A stretch of DNA of 64,000 bases from Lactuca virosa (lineage: Eukaryota; Streptophyta; Magnoliopsida; Asterales; Asteraceae), in assembly GCA_928212115.1 (NCBI GenBank), contig CAKMRJ010005634.1, positions 264,088,118-264,152,117 on the forward strand, in the 5' to 3' direction. Position 1 is the first letter of the stretch; each line of letters begins with the position of its first letter. A model generated the notes under the pieces. It was not told the origin of the DNA. It saw only the letters and a program-made list of their open reading frames with translations, and made no database searches. Both the position numbers and the translations under genes were made by a program. Below are positions 1 to 9,859 of the stretch, in pieces.

Positions 1-778
1 GTCCAAGGACGTAAACCCTAGAGTTTACGACCGTAAACTCCAAGGAGTGGTCCAAGGACCGTAAACTCCAAGGGAGTACCCAATTGAACCCTAATCACTT
101 CCCAAGCCTTCGAATTGATCCTAGGAACCTTCCTTGCGATGCATGAGACCTTTAGACACACAAACTCACCATTTCCATGAGTTTACGGCCGTAAACTCAT
201 GGGGAAATGGTCTCCCAACCGTAAACACACTTAAGTGTGGTCAAGTGAAGTGTAAACTCCATAGTGAGGCCATACACTCCTTAGATGCAACCTTTAGCAC
301 CTCTAACACTTGAAACAAAGTGTTTGCATACATTAAAGTACCTTTACTCACTTAATTAGTGATTACACAACTAATTAGATACTTTATACATCACTACATG
401 TTACATAGGATCCGTGTGTGTGTTCAAGTCCTCACTTGACACCTAGCATCCTACTCGGCGTTTTCATCCACTTCACTCACTACAGGTGAGTTCATACCCC
501 AAAATGAACCTTTTAAATGTTTTTAACTGTTTTATGGGGGGGGGGGGGAATACAAGTTGAACCAAATAAGTTATAGTAACAATCGCATGTGAATTATAAC
601 TTGCAACCAAAAGGATTTTCTACACTATTAACTGTTTTTACCACCAAAAAGGGATTTTCTATGTTTTCAACTATATTGCCAATTAAACTGTTTTCAAATG
701 CTTACCAAATTCATTTTCATGTTAAATCACTATAAAACTATTTTCAAAATTCGTTTAAACCAATTTTTGTCTCAAACC

Positions 779-1195
779 ATATCTACACCAATATATTTAT
801 ATAAATAAGACTTGAAGGACTTAGGACTAATAACTCACCTTACTTCCTGTTCTTGTTTGATTGTGGGCTTAGGGTATTTTGTTATTAGTCCGACTCTCGT
901 TGAATTCTTAGTTATATATCTTATATATTTGTGTCAGATATAAAAGTTTTCATATCAGTTCAATGCCTTTGGATATCAAAGACACGCAACCAATAACACT
1001 ATTTAACTATAATATGTATCTACACCAATATATTTATATAAGTAAGACTTGAAGGACTTAGGACTAATAGCTCACCTTACTTCCTGTTCTTGTTTGATTG
1101 TGGGCTTAGGGTATTTTGTTATTAGTCCGACTCTCGTTGAATTCTTAGTTATATATCTTATATATTTGTGTCAGATATAAAGTCTTCTATCTTAA
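779..1195 (+). repeat. Imperfect ~190-bp direct duplication inside E1 LTR
   Basis: The block starting at the CTACACCAATATATTTATAT motif (about 782) and ending at CAGATATAAA is repeated from about 1019 to 1180. Some 60 bases that read ATGCCTTTGGATATCAAAGA in part separate the copies. Both copies carry the same hairpin. The same duplication is present in the right LTR (about 9818-10215), so it predates insertion. Confidence 0.9.
824..1128 (+). other. Two conserved hairpins in E1 5' LTR
   Basis: Copy A: arm GGACTAATAAC (824-834) pairs perfectly with GTTATTAGTCC (881-891). Copy B: arm GGACTAATAGC (1061-1071) pairs with the same 3' arm (1118-1128), with one G-U wobble. Both enclose the same loop, with core CCTGTTCTTGTTTGATTG followed by GTGGGCTTAGGG. 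The arms lie far downstream of the LTR TATA box, so they should be in the element RNA. Function is unknown; packaging, dimerisation or translation control are inferences. Confidence 0.7.
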
Positions 1196-2283
1196 CTATA
1201 AAGGTATAGTTAAGGGACACTACTCAATGCTACTATTGCCATGACAACTACTAGAGTCAGTTCAGTTGTGAGTCAATATACACTATATACTATACAAGAG
1301 AACACTACATACTATACAAGGAGAACATTATGTACTATACAAAGAGAACACTACATACTATACAAGAGAACTTACTAAAATAGAATGTGACATACTATTT
1401 CTCGATACGACACATCTTTGTGCTATCACCGCGTAACCAGAGTCTCCTGGAGGGAGAGCGGGCATTATGTGTATAGATCTATACGGGACAGACACTCCCA
1501 CATCCCGACTGCTAGCTACAGTCCGAGCCGTCTAGGCCCAGGGGTGACAAAATGTCACATCTACATATGACTCGGAGGGTCAAAGGGATTCGATCGTCAA
1601 TCAGCATGGTTACGTACGAGTTCACATTCAAACCTTTAATTAATACTTTAAAAATTAAAGGCAACAGACTCCCTGAGGAGTATTGTACATTTAATACTAC
1701 CTGGAGCCTGCATTTCATTACATATGGCCGACAGTGATACTGTTGGGGTAAAAAATTTTCTCATTACTATACATGAATAAAGTCAAAACTATATTTTCAA
1801 ACTAATAACTACTGGGAAAACTTGTACATTATCAAAGGAACAAACAAACCATCGGGTCTTGGTGAAGACTACTTTTCTGGAAAACATAGGGTTTTCTAGG
1901 GCTCATACTATTTTCGAACACCGAAACTTTCTTTTACAATGTATAATTGTGAATATTTTTATACAGGAAATGACACTAAATACTTATGAACTCACCAGCT
2001 TTATGCTGATAAACGTTTTCAAAATAACTTGTATTCTCAGGTCATCAGTAGACAGGTACGGATGCAGCTTTTGAGAAGACGGAGCACACATAAGACTCCA
2101 CTTTATTTTGATTGTATTTTTGGTGTCTAACATTTGTACTGAACACGTTTGTATTACAATTATTATCTTAATGCAATGGATGTTGTTGCTTGTCTTTACT
2201 ATTATGCTTTGTTATGATACTGTACATGACGTCCTCCACCCCAGAACGTATTCCGCCGTTCTCGGTTTTGGGGTGTGACAGAT

Positions 2284-2295
2284 TGGTATCAGAGC
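2284..2295 (+). other. E1 primer binding site, tRNA-iMet
   Basis: TGGTATCAGAGC begins three bases after the LTR end. This is complementary to the 3' end of plant initiator tRNA-Met, the usual primer for Ty3 and many Copia elements. Confidence 0.95.
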
Positions 2296-2762
2296 ACTGT
2301 TTATAGTGAATCAAGTATATCAACCCATAAAAGATATACAAACTATAAACACATCGGGACTAAAACACTCTGAACAAGAATATATACTTTTAAATAATAA
2401 AATATTTAACTAAGTATATATATACATTCATTCATACAAAGGGTCAGTATCATACTAGAACAGAACAAAAGTATTAAGATTGTTGAACAGCACAGTTAGG
2501 CTTAGAGACATATGGCCAAAACTAGGCGGATGTAGCCTGATCAACTACATTTTCCTAGGAGTGGCTAGCATGTGCCTAAGAATGGTTGTGGTGTTGCAAC
2601 AAGTCTAAAACTTACCAATACTACTACAAGAACATCAGAACAAGAATACTATAGGAGTATTCTGCATTCTAGTTACAACATATGTGAGAACTAAAAGGGT
2701 CGTTACTAGTAGGGCAATAGTTGCTAAGTGGATACACCACGGTTACATGTGACTAAGGCGTT

Positions 2763-2849
2763 ATAGACTTAGAATCTGTGACCTTTGCTTCATTTCCTGT
2801 TCTTGTTTGATTGTGGGCTTGGAGTTAGGGTCACTTATTCGAAGTCTAT
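2763..2849 (+). other. Conserved hairpin in E1 leader
   Basis: Outer arm ATAGAC (2763-2768) pairs with GTCTAT (2844-2849), and inner arm GTGACC (2778-2783) pairs with GGTCAC (2829-2834). The loop again carries CCTGTTCTTGTTTGATTG and GTGGGCTT, as in the LTR hairpins, but the arm sequences are quite different. Conserved loop with changed yet complementary arms is what selection on RNA structure would produce. Confidence 0.7.
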
Positions 2850-2968
2850 TCTGCTTCGATTACATGTAATTGGTATGCACTATGCAAATATTGGGTCGAC
2901 TAATAACGATCATCTTATAAGTATCATAGATTAGCGCCTATCAATTTTCTTTCCCCATTCTCGCGTAA

Positions 2969-3290
2969 ATGGCATAACCGCATCCCGAGCGGAAGTCATG
3001 AAACTCCGAGCACGTCAGAGGACGCACGAGCGACATCTTCAGGGAGTTGTGCGCCAACTGGCTGATCTTAGGGTTTGCCCCAAAGGATCCCCGTCGCCAG
3101 TAAAAGATGCCAACTCATCCTTCCCTTTTGATTAAGGAATAGCTTTCTTTTCTATAGTCAATAGAGTACATGCCTGTAAACATTCCTAACTTTGGAAGTA
3201 CTCTAGCTAGACTACTAAACTGCCAACATTTTCCTTGATGGTTTGATGTAAGACCTCCTGCTAGGTCATTTCCTTTCCCGAACTCATTAT
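2969..3290 (+). pseudogene. Remnant of leader ORF upstream of gag
   Basis: An ATGGC start at 2969 is followed at once by a stop. A different frame (about 2997-3130) reads as a charged helical stretch rich in R, L, Q and E, with the segment LRARQRTHERHLQGVVRQL. It resembles in character the coiled-coil part of the intact 212-codon leader ORF of E2 (57197-57835). The end of the region, with its GTAAGACCT and CTAGGTCATTT words, aligns with the E2 ORF end. E1 is about half as long here, so a large internal part has been deleted. The homology of the coil is suggestive rather than proven. Confidence 0.45.
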
Positions 3291-3479
3291 ACATCAGTAA
3301 TACCAGTAATATTGGCAGTATCTAATCGATGGGGAAGTTGTACTTTTGGGTGTCCCTAACCTAGCAGTACATTTCCCTTTGTTTGTTAGACTATAGAGAG
3401 TTAGTCCAAGAAACACTCTTATCATGTTTACAAATCGATTCTTACTATTGTCATCGTTTTCGTAACCTTTCAGTACAGG

Positions 3480-4130
3480 ATGCCGCCTCGCAAGCGTCCA
3501 ACCAGGAGAACTCCCGCAACTCAAGCTCCACCACCACCACCTACACCGCCGGTTCCTCCGCAGTTCGACCCGGTGTTGTTCCAAACAGCCGTGACTGCAG
3601 CCGTGACCGCCGCTCTGGCGCAAGTCAATTCTGGTGGTGCCAGTGGAGGTGGACTGGGCACTAACTCTAGCCAGGGTGAAACCCACCCCCGTGCTCGGGA
3701 ATGCACCTACAAAGATTTCATCAGTTGCAAGCCTACCTACTTCAACGGGACCGGGGGAATCCTCGCCCTAACCCAATGGTTCGAAAGAACCGAAGCAGTA
3801 TTCGAAATGTGCTCCTGCCCCGAAGGGAGCAAGATAAAGTTTGCTACTTGTACCCTTACCCAAAGGGCCCTAACATGGTGGAATGGCCATGTCAAAGCCC
3901 TCTCCCTGGTAGCAGCTAACGCCATGGGTTGGGATACACTGAAAGACCTAATGATGACAGAGTACTGCCCAAAGGGAGAAATTCAGAAATTGGAGGAGGA
4001 ACTCTGGAATCTCAAAATGCAGGGTTCCGATATAGTAGCTTACACAACCCGGTACTGCGAGCTGGTAGCCCTATGCCCTAACATGATCCCTCGGAAGCCA
4101 AGAAGATTGAGCGATACATCGGGGGCCTAG
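3480..4130 (+). CDS. gag: E1 Gag, N-terminal part (frameshifted)
   Basis: Structural protein of the retrotransposon particle, 216 codons to the stop at 4128-4130. The start ATG at 3480 is followed by a basic, proline-rich tail (MPPRKRPTRR, then a run of prolines) also seen at the E2 gag start. The retrotransposon Gag core follows, with the typical ALTWWNGHV motif near residue 130 and a CELVALCPNM motif near the end. Compared with E2, the frame is lost between about 4083 and 4093 by a one-base change, so the last 12 residues are out of frame and true Gag continues in the next ORF. In a functional relative, gag and pol would be one long frame. Confidence 0.9.
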   Translation: MPPRKRPTRRTPATQAPPPPPTPPVPPQFDPVLFQTAVTAAVTAALAQVNSGGASGGGLGTNSSQGETHPRARECTYKDFISCKPTYFNGTGGILALTQWFERTEAVFEMCSCPEGSKIKFATCTLTQRALTWWNGHVKALSLVAANAMGWDTLKDLMMTEYCPKGEIQKLEEELWNLKMQGSDIVAYTTRYCELVALCPNMIPRKPRRLSDTSGA

Positions 4131-5287
4131 TGCCTCCGTATCGTGGGAACGTTCTATCATCAAGACCAACGACCTTCGAAAGTGCCAAGGAGTTGGCCCA
4201 AATGCTTATCGATCATGAAGTTCCCCGTGCTCCATCAACAACTACAACCATCACTACTGCTCCAACTCACGCCTCCGACAACAAGAGAAAACGGGGAGAT
4301 CGAAAGAAGGGTAAATCAGTCAAATCCTCTTCCAGTAACCAGCAAATAGTGGCTGTCCATGCTGCCACTACTCCTACTGCCCCTGTGCCCGCCAAAACAT
4401 ATGCGGGGAATCTACCCAAGTGCGATAAGTGCGCCTTCCATCATAACGGCCCATGCCGTGAAATGCACTGCACCAATTGCGACCGGAAGGGCCACACCAT
4501 CCGGTTCTGCAGAGCACCTCCCAAACCTATTTCCCAAATTCCCAGTTCGGGAGCGAGCCAGGCCTGCTATGGCTGTGGCGAAGTCGGACATTTCAAAAGA
4601 AATTGTCCAAAGGCTGGCAACGCGGGAGGAGCAGGTAGACTACTTGCTATTGGCCATAATGAGGCTGTAGCAGACCCCACCGTAGTCACGGGTACGTTCC
4701 TTCTTGATAACTCTTATGCTTGTATTCTATTCGATAGTGGGGCAGAAAGAAGTTTCGTAAATCAAAACTTTAAACACTTACTCAAACAATCACCGCAATC
4801 ACTGAAAGAAACCTTCGTCGTAGAAATGGCTAACGGCAAGACGGAAAGTTCTAACGAAATCTACATAGGTTGTACCCTCACGCTAGATAATCATTCGTTT
4901 CCTATCGATCTCATACCAGTAGCGATCAAGAGCTTTGATGTCATCATAGGCATGGACTGGTTGAGTCTCCATCATACCGACATCCTGTGTTTCGACAAAG
5001 CCATCCGTTTGAACTTGCCCAACAATGAAACATTGATGATCTACGGAGACAAACCCAGTACGAGCCTTCGCATCATCTCGAGCATTCAAGCTCAGAAATA
5101 CTTGCGCAAGGAATATCGCGCATTCCTTGCACACGTTGTCGACACGAGCCGGAAAACGAAAGAACTCAAAGATTTCCCCGTCGTGTGCGACTTCCCTGAC
5201 ATCTTTCCAGAGGAACTTCCAGGTTTACCTCCAAACGTCAAGTCGAGTTCAAATCGATTTAATTCCAGGAGCTACCCCCGTAGCTAA
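4130..5287 (+). CDS. E1 Gag C-terminus (three zinc knuckles) and aspartic protease
   Basis: Continuation of gag in another frame; the GTG at 4130 is only the first codon after the frameshift, not a real start. It has a basic linker, then three CCHC-type knuckles: CDKCAFHHNGPC (about residue 98), CTNCDRKGHTIRFC (114) and CYGCGEVGHFKRNC (146), for RNA binding. The retropepsin domain follows, with catalytic FDSGAERSF (Asp at residue 202) and the later IIGMDWLS motif. The frame ends at the protease-RT junction. Comparison with E2 suggests two one-base shifts near 5233 and 5252, so the last 20 or so residues are not native. Confidence 0.9.
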   Translation: MPPYRGNVLSSRPTTFESAKELAQMLIDHEVPRAPSTTTTITTAPTHASDNKRKRGDRKKGKSVKSSSSNQQIVAVHAATTPTAPVPAKTYAGNLPKCDKCAFHHNGPCREMHCTNCDRKGHTIRFCRAPPKPISQIPSSGASQACYGCGEVGHFKRNCPKAGNAGGAGRLLAIGHNEAVADPTVVTGTFLLDNSYACILFDSGAERSFVNQNFKHLLKQSPQSLKETFVVEMANGKTESSNEIYIGCTLTLDNHSFPIDLIPVAIKSFDVIIGMDWLSLHHTDILCFDKAIRLNLPNNETLMIYGDKPSTSLRIISSIQAQKYLRKEYRAFLAHVVDTSRKTKELKDFPVVCDFPDIFPEELPGLPPNVKSSSNRFNSRSYPRS

Positions 5288-8021
5288 ATCGCCCTATCGT
5301 CTAGCGCCTGCTGAGATGCAAGAACTATCCGGCCAACTTAACGAACTGCTCAGCAAGGGCTTTATAAGACCAAGCTTCTCACCCTGGGGAGCACCAGTCT
5401 TGTTCGTAAAGAAGAAAGACGGATCGTTCCGCATGTGCATCGACTACAGAGAACTCAACAAGCTGACAATCAAGAACCGTTATCCCCTTCCTCGTATAGA
5501 CGATTTATTTGATCAACTGCAAGGGGCGAGTTACTTTTCCAAAATTGATCTAAGGTCCGGGTATCACCAGTTGCGAGTGCTCGAGGAGGATGTTCCGAAG
5601 ACAGCCTTCCGGACTCGTTACGGGCACTACGAGTTCGTAGTGATGCCGTTCGGACTGACCAATGCGCCCGCAGTCTTCATGGACTTGATGAATAGAGTAT
5701 GCCGTCCTTACTTGGATCAGTTCGTCATCGTCTTCATTGATGATATACTTATCTACTCTAGAAGTGAGGAAGAGCATAGCGATCATCTGCGACAGGTCCT
5801 GGAAACTCTACGATCGGAGAAGCTTTACGCAAAGTTCTCAAAGTGCGAATTTTGGATCCGAAGAGTCGAATTCTTAGGACACGTGGTTAGCAAAGAAGGA
5901 ATCCACGTGGACCCATCCAAGATTAAAGCTATTGAGAACTGGTCAGCACCGAAGACGCCTACAGAAATTCGCCAATTTCTAGGCCTCGCTGGCTACTACC
6001 GAAGATTCATTCAGAATTTCTCTCGGATTGCGAAGCCTCTTACGGCATTGACCCAGAAAGGCGTGGCCTTTGACTGGGAAGAAAAACAAGAGAAGGCATT
6101 CCGAACCCTGAAGCGAGCCTTGTGCACCGCGCCGATACTGTCCCTCCCCGAAGGGACAGAAGACTTCGTAGTATATTGCGATGCATCCAATCAGGGGCTC
6201 GGCTGTGTTCTGATGCAACGAGGTAAGGTCATCGCCTACGCCTCAAGACAGCTGAAGACACACGAAGTCAACTACACCACGCACGACCTCGAGCTAGGAG
6301 CGGTCGTGTTCGCCCTAAAGATATGGAGACACTATCTGTATGGTACAAAGAGCACCATCTATACCGACCACAAAAGCCTCCAGCACATCTTCAACCAGAA
6401 GGAGCTCAACATGAGACAACGACGGTGGGTCGAGCTACTCAATGACTACGAATGTGAAATTCGTTACCACCCGGGTAAAGCCAATGTAGTAGCAGACGCC
6501 CTAAGTCGGAAGGAATATTCTGGGCGAAGAGTCAAGTCCCTAACCATGACTATCCATTCGCATCTACCCGCACAAATTAAGGGAGCACAGCTTGAAGCTT
6601 TGAAACCGGAAAATGTGGCGGGAGAGTCCCTGCGAGGAATGGATAAAAATCTGGTAGTCAAGGATGACGGAGCTTACTACCTCATGGACCGGATCTGGAC
6701 ACCGCGACACGGTGGCTTCAGAGACTTGGTCATGAAAGAAGCGCACAACACTCGATATTCCATTCACCCAGGTTCAGATAAGATGTACCTGGATCTCAAG
6801 AAATCGTACTGGTGGCCTAACATGAAAGCGGAAATCGCTACCTTCGTGAATAAGTGCCTTACTTGCGCTAAGGTCAAGGTCGAATACCAGAAACCCTCGG
6901 GTCTTCTCCAACAGCCAGAGATACCTGAATGGAAGTGGGAGAGAATTACTATGGATTTCATTACCAAATTGCCCAAATCTCCGAGTGGGTACGACACCAT
7001 TTGGGTAATTGTCGACCGGCTAACCAAATCCGCCCACTTCCTTCCTATCAAGGAAAATTTCAAAATGGAGAGACTTACGCGAATTTACATCCAAGAGGTA
7101 GTCCGACTGCACGGTGTACCTGTGTCCATTATTTCCGATCGGGATAGCAGGTTCACCTCGAGGTTCTGGCAGTCACTACAGAAGGCTCTTGGAACTAAGC
7201 TGGATATGAGCACAGCTTACCATCCTCAAACCGATGGACAGAGTGAGAGAACTATTCAAACCTTGGAGGATATGCTGCGAGCCTGTGTAATCGACTTTGG
7301 TAAGGCGTGGGATACCCACTTACCCCTAGTCGAGTTTTCCTACAACAACAGTTATCACACAAGCATCAAAGCTGCCCCATTCGAAGCCCTATACGGCCGG
7401 AAGTGCAGATCCCCTCTGTGCTGGGCCGAGGTAGGCGACACTCAATTAGCTAAGGGACGAGTTCCTGACGACACTCTCACCGGTCCAGAAATCATCCGCG
7501 AAACCACCGAAAAGATCGTACAAATCCGAGCACGACTTAAAGCCTCAAGAGACCGACAGAAAAGCTACGCAGACAAACGGAGGAAACCCTTGGAATTCCA
7601 GGTGGGAGACCGAGTCCTTTTGAAAGTCTCACCCTGGAAAGGCTTGATACGCTTCGGAAAGCGCGGAAAGCTGAATCCAAGATACATAGGTCCTTTTGAG
7701 ATTCTCGCTAGAATCGGCCCCGTAGCTTACAAACTCAATCTACCCCGCGAACTTAGTAATGTGCATCCTACCTTCCACGTCTCGAACTTGAAAAAGTGCC
7801 TATCCGAAGAGACTCTCATAATTCCACTCGATGAAATCGAGATCAATGAGAGCCTCAACTTCGTGGAAGAACCTGTGGAGATCATGGACCGAGAGGTCAA
7901 ACGAACGAAGCAAAGCCGCATCCCGATTGTGAAGGTTCGTTGGAACGCCAAACGAGGACCAGAGTTCACTTGGGAGCGCGAGGATCAAATGAAACTTAAC
8001 TATCCTCATCTCTTTGCTTAG
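5127..8021 (+). CDS. pol: E1 Pol: RT, RNase H, integrase, chromodomain-like tail
   Basis: Open for 964 codons; homology starts near 5250, so the ATG at 5127 is not the native start. RT carries FVVMPFGLTNAPAVF (about residue 170) and the catalytic FIDD box (203, the usual YxDD variant of this lineage). RNase H has YCDASNQGLG (Asp 352). Integrase has a zinc-binding HHCC (His 547, Cys 577 and 580), then catalytic Asp 610 (MDFITKLP), Asp 671 (ISDRDSRF) and Glu 707 (SERTIQT). The GPF motif is at 855, and a chromodomain-like tail spans about 915-964, ending YPHLF. All key residues are present. The product would copy the RNA and insert the cDNA; the tail is expected to target heterochromatin. Upstream frameshifts mean it cannot be made as one Gag-Pol from this copy. 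Confidence 0.95.
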   Translation: MHTLSTRAGKRKNSKISPSCATSLTSFQRNFQVYLQTSSRVQIDLIPGATPVAKSPYRLAPAEMQELSGQLNELLSKGFIRPSFSPWGAPVLFVKKKDGSFRMCIDYRELNKLTIKNRYPLPRIDDLFDQLQGASYFSKIDLRSGYHQLRVLEEDVPKTAFRTRYGHYEFVVMPFGLTNAPAVFMDLMNRVCRPYLDQFVIVFIDDILIYSRSEEEHSDHLRQVLETLRSEKLYAKFSKCEFWIRRVEFLGHVVSKEGIHVDPSKIKAIENWSAPKTPTEIRQFLGLAGYYRRFIQNFSRIAKPLTALTQKGVAFDWEEKQEKAFRTLKRALCTAPILSLPEGTEDFVVYCDASNQGLGCVLMQRGKVIAYASRQLKTHEVNYTTHDLELGAVVFALKIWRHYLYGTKSTIYTDHKSLQHIFNQKELNMRQRRWVELLNDYECEIRYHPGKANVVADALSRKEYSGRRVKSLTMTIHSHLPAQIKGAQLEALKPENVAGESLRGMDKNLVVKDDGAYYLMDRIWTPRHGGFRDLVMKEAHNTRYSIHPGSDKMYLDLKKSYWWPNMKAEIATFVNKCLTCAKVKVEYQKPSGLLQQPEIPEWKWERITMDFITKLPKSPSGYDTIWVIVDRLTKSAHFLPIKENFKMERLTRIYIQEVVRLHGVPVSIISDRDSRFTSRFWQSLQKALGTKLDMSTAYHPQTDGQSERTIQTLEDMLRACVIDFGKAWDTHLPLVEFSYNNSYHTSIKAAPFEALYGRKCRSPLCWAEVGDTQLAKGRVPDDTLTGPEIIRETTEKIVQIRARLKASRDRQKSYADKRRKPLEFQVGDRVLLKVSPWKGLIRFGKRGKLNPRYIGPFEILARIGPVAYKLNLPRELSNVHPTFHVSNLKKCLSEETLIIPLDEIEINESLNFVEEPVEIMDREVKRTKQSRIPIVKVRWNAKRGPEFTWEREDQMKLNYPHLFA

Positions 8022-8077
8022 TTGTGTTGTAATAACGTAACTACTTGAATTCTGAATTTCGGGACGAAATTCCCTCT

Positions 8078-8090
8078 AACGGGGGGATGA
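8078..8090 (+). other. E1 polypurine tract
   Basis: AACGGGGGGATGA lies directly before the LTR start at 8091. This is the expected plus-strand primer site. The same tract in minus orientation is seen at the E2 3' LTR (about 52439-52451). Confidence 0.9.
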
Positions 8091-8325
8091 TGTGACAACC
8101 CGAAATTTACTCCGTCACTGTAACCCGTTTCCGTTAATAAAAGTTGATTCTATTAAAATTTTCCGTTAACTTTTATTATTAAAATAATTCATTTTGAGTT
8201 ATTAAAATAATATATATTTAATGACGGAATAAAAACAACTAAGTCGGGTTACGGTTAGTTTACCCGGTAAAAACACCTAGCTCCGTTTAAACGACAGTGT
8301 ATGGTGGGTCCCCACTAGGCAGCCA

Positions 8326-8333
8326 TATATAAA
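8326..8333 (+). promoter_or_regulatory. E1 LTR TATA box
   Basis: TATATAAA about 235 bases into the LTR, followed by a CT-rich stretch with TCTCTCTCTACTTTCTCTCT (about 8371-8390), a common plant start-site context. Transcription would start near 8355-8370. The E2 LTR has a TATA-like stretch at the matching place (about 52187-52199, minus strand). Confidence 0.7.
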
Positions 8334-8529
8334 GGAGGAGTGTCCACCTTTAGAGCCTTTTCCCACCTTGGAGCTTTCTCTCTCTACTTTCTCTCTCTAA
8401 AAATCGGGTTTGGCTCAAGAACACCACTTTCAAGCCTCAAAAATCAAAGGTAATCTTCCTAACTTGATTTTCTAGCTTAGTATTCATGCTATTTCGAGTT
8501 GGATCATCCAAATACCCCAACATGCATGT

Positions 8530-9235
8530 GTTTACGGTTTGGGGAGCCTCCCAAAACCGTAAACTCCCATATGAGGGTTTTGAAGCCCCAAAACACTTCC
8601 AAACCTCTCCTAATGCTTAGATCCTTACATGCATGGAGTTAGAACCACAAGATCATGAGTTTTTGGCCATGAACATGAGTTTACGGTTCTTGAATGTTCA
8701 AAAACCGTAAACACCCTTTCAAGGGGTTTTTATGCTCCTTAACCCTTCCAATGCATGTCTAATGGCCTTGAAACTTGCTTGGATGATCTTAGAACCCTAA
8801 AACATGTCCAAAGGAGTGTAAACATGAGTTTACGGTTTGGGAACGTCTCCCAAAACCGTAACCACCTTCCAAGGGTGTTTTAATGCTCCAAACACTTTGC
8901 ATGGCTTGTTTTTGAGTCTAGAACTTGCATGAATGGCCTACAAACCACCAAAACACTTGGAAAATGGACAACATGGACAAAGGTGGGTTTACGGCCGTAA
9001 ACCCATGAGTTTACGACCGTAAACTCCCCAAGGTGGTCCAAGGACCGTAAACCCTAGAGTTTACGACCGTAAACTCCCAAGGAGTGGTCCAAGGACCGTA
9101 AACTCCAAGGGAGTACCCAATTGAACCCTAATCACTTCCCAAGCCTTCGAATTGATCCTAGGAACCTTCCTTGTGATGCATGAGACCTTTAGACACACAA
9201 ACTCACCATTTCCATGAGTTTACGGCCGTAAACTC
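8530..9235 (+). repeat. Array of hairpins sharing stem GTTTACGG/CCGTAAAC
   Basis: Inverted repeats occur at 8530-8564, 8679-8712 and 8828-8861, where the shared 8-base stem continues into self-complementary interior sequence. Further downstream come the near-perfect palindromes at 8987-9004, about 9008-9028, 9059-9076 and 9216-9234, most of the form G(A/G)GTTTACG(G/A)CCGTAAAC. Single half-sites (CCGTAAAC) lie between them. The 5' LTR carries the part that remains in the window (1-210). E2 has an equivalent array. Confidence 0.85.
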
Positions 9236-9859
9236 ATGGGGGAAATGGTCTCCCAACCGTAAACACACTTAAGTGTGGTCAAGTGAAGTGTAAACTCCAT
9301 AGTGAGGCCATACACTCCTTAGATGCAACCTTTAGCACCTCTAACACTTGAAACAAAGTGTTTGCATACATTAAAGTACCTTTACTCACTTAATTAGTGA
9401 TTACACAACTAATTAGATACTTTATACATCACTACATGTTACATAGGATCCGTGTGTGTGTTCAAGTCCTCACTTGACACCTAGCATCCTACTCGGCGTT
9501 TTCATCCACTTCACTCACTACAGGTGAGTTCATACCCCAAAATGAACCTTTTAAATGTTTTTAACTGTTTTATGGGGGGGGGGGGAATACAAGTTGAACC
9601 AAATAAGTTATAGTAACAATCGCATGTGAATTATAACTTGCAACCAAAAGGATTTTCTACACTATTAACTGTTTTTACCACCAAAAAGGGATTTTCTATG
9701 TTTTCAACTATATTGCCAATTAAACTGTTTTCAAATGCTTACCAAATTCATTTTCATGTTAAATCACTATAAAACTATTTTCAAAATTCGTTTAAACAAT
9801 TTTTGTCTCAAACCATATCTACACCAATATATTTATATAAGTAAGACTTGAAGGACTTA

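Larger units (their letters stand above)
1..2280 (+). repeat. E1 5' LTR, 3' portion
   Basis: Near-identical to 9034-11314. By eye I count about 14 substitutions and about 13 small indels over 2.28 kb. It ends in TGTGACA at 2274-2280, directly before the primer site. It contains palindromic GTTTACGG motifs (1-210), a run of 13 G (536-548), a duplicated block of about 190 bases (779-1195) and the R/U5 end. No real ORF is present; the 60-80 codon ORFs here are chance. Confidence 0.95.
2296..3479 (+). other. E1 untranslated leader
   Basis: About 1.2 kb between primer site and gag without an open frame. It holds the third copy of the conserved hairpin (2763-2849) and the remains of a leader ORF (about 2969-3290). 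Its tail, with GTAAGACCTCCTGCTAGGTC near 3247, matches the E2 leader ORF end at about 57220-57245, so the leaders of E1 and E2 are homologous. Confidence 0.75.

Noticed and set aside
1512..1737. Overlapping ORFs of 61 and 68 codons conserved in both E1 LTRs (also 10546-10771)
   Set aside because: Conserved only because the LTRs are recent copies. No start context or similarity to E2, and no domain.
2284..2295. tRNA gene fragment
   Set aside because: The match is only the 12-base primer site complement next to an LTR, not a tRNA gene.
3294..3706. Minus-strand ORFs overlapping E1 gag
   Set aside because: Antisense of a GC-richer real gene; composition explained by the proline-rich plus frame.
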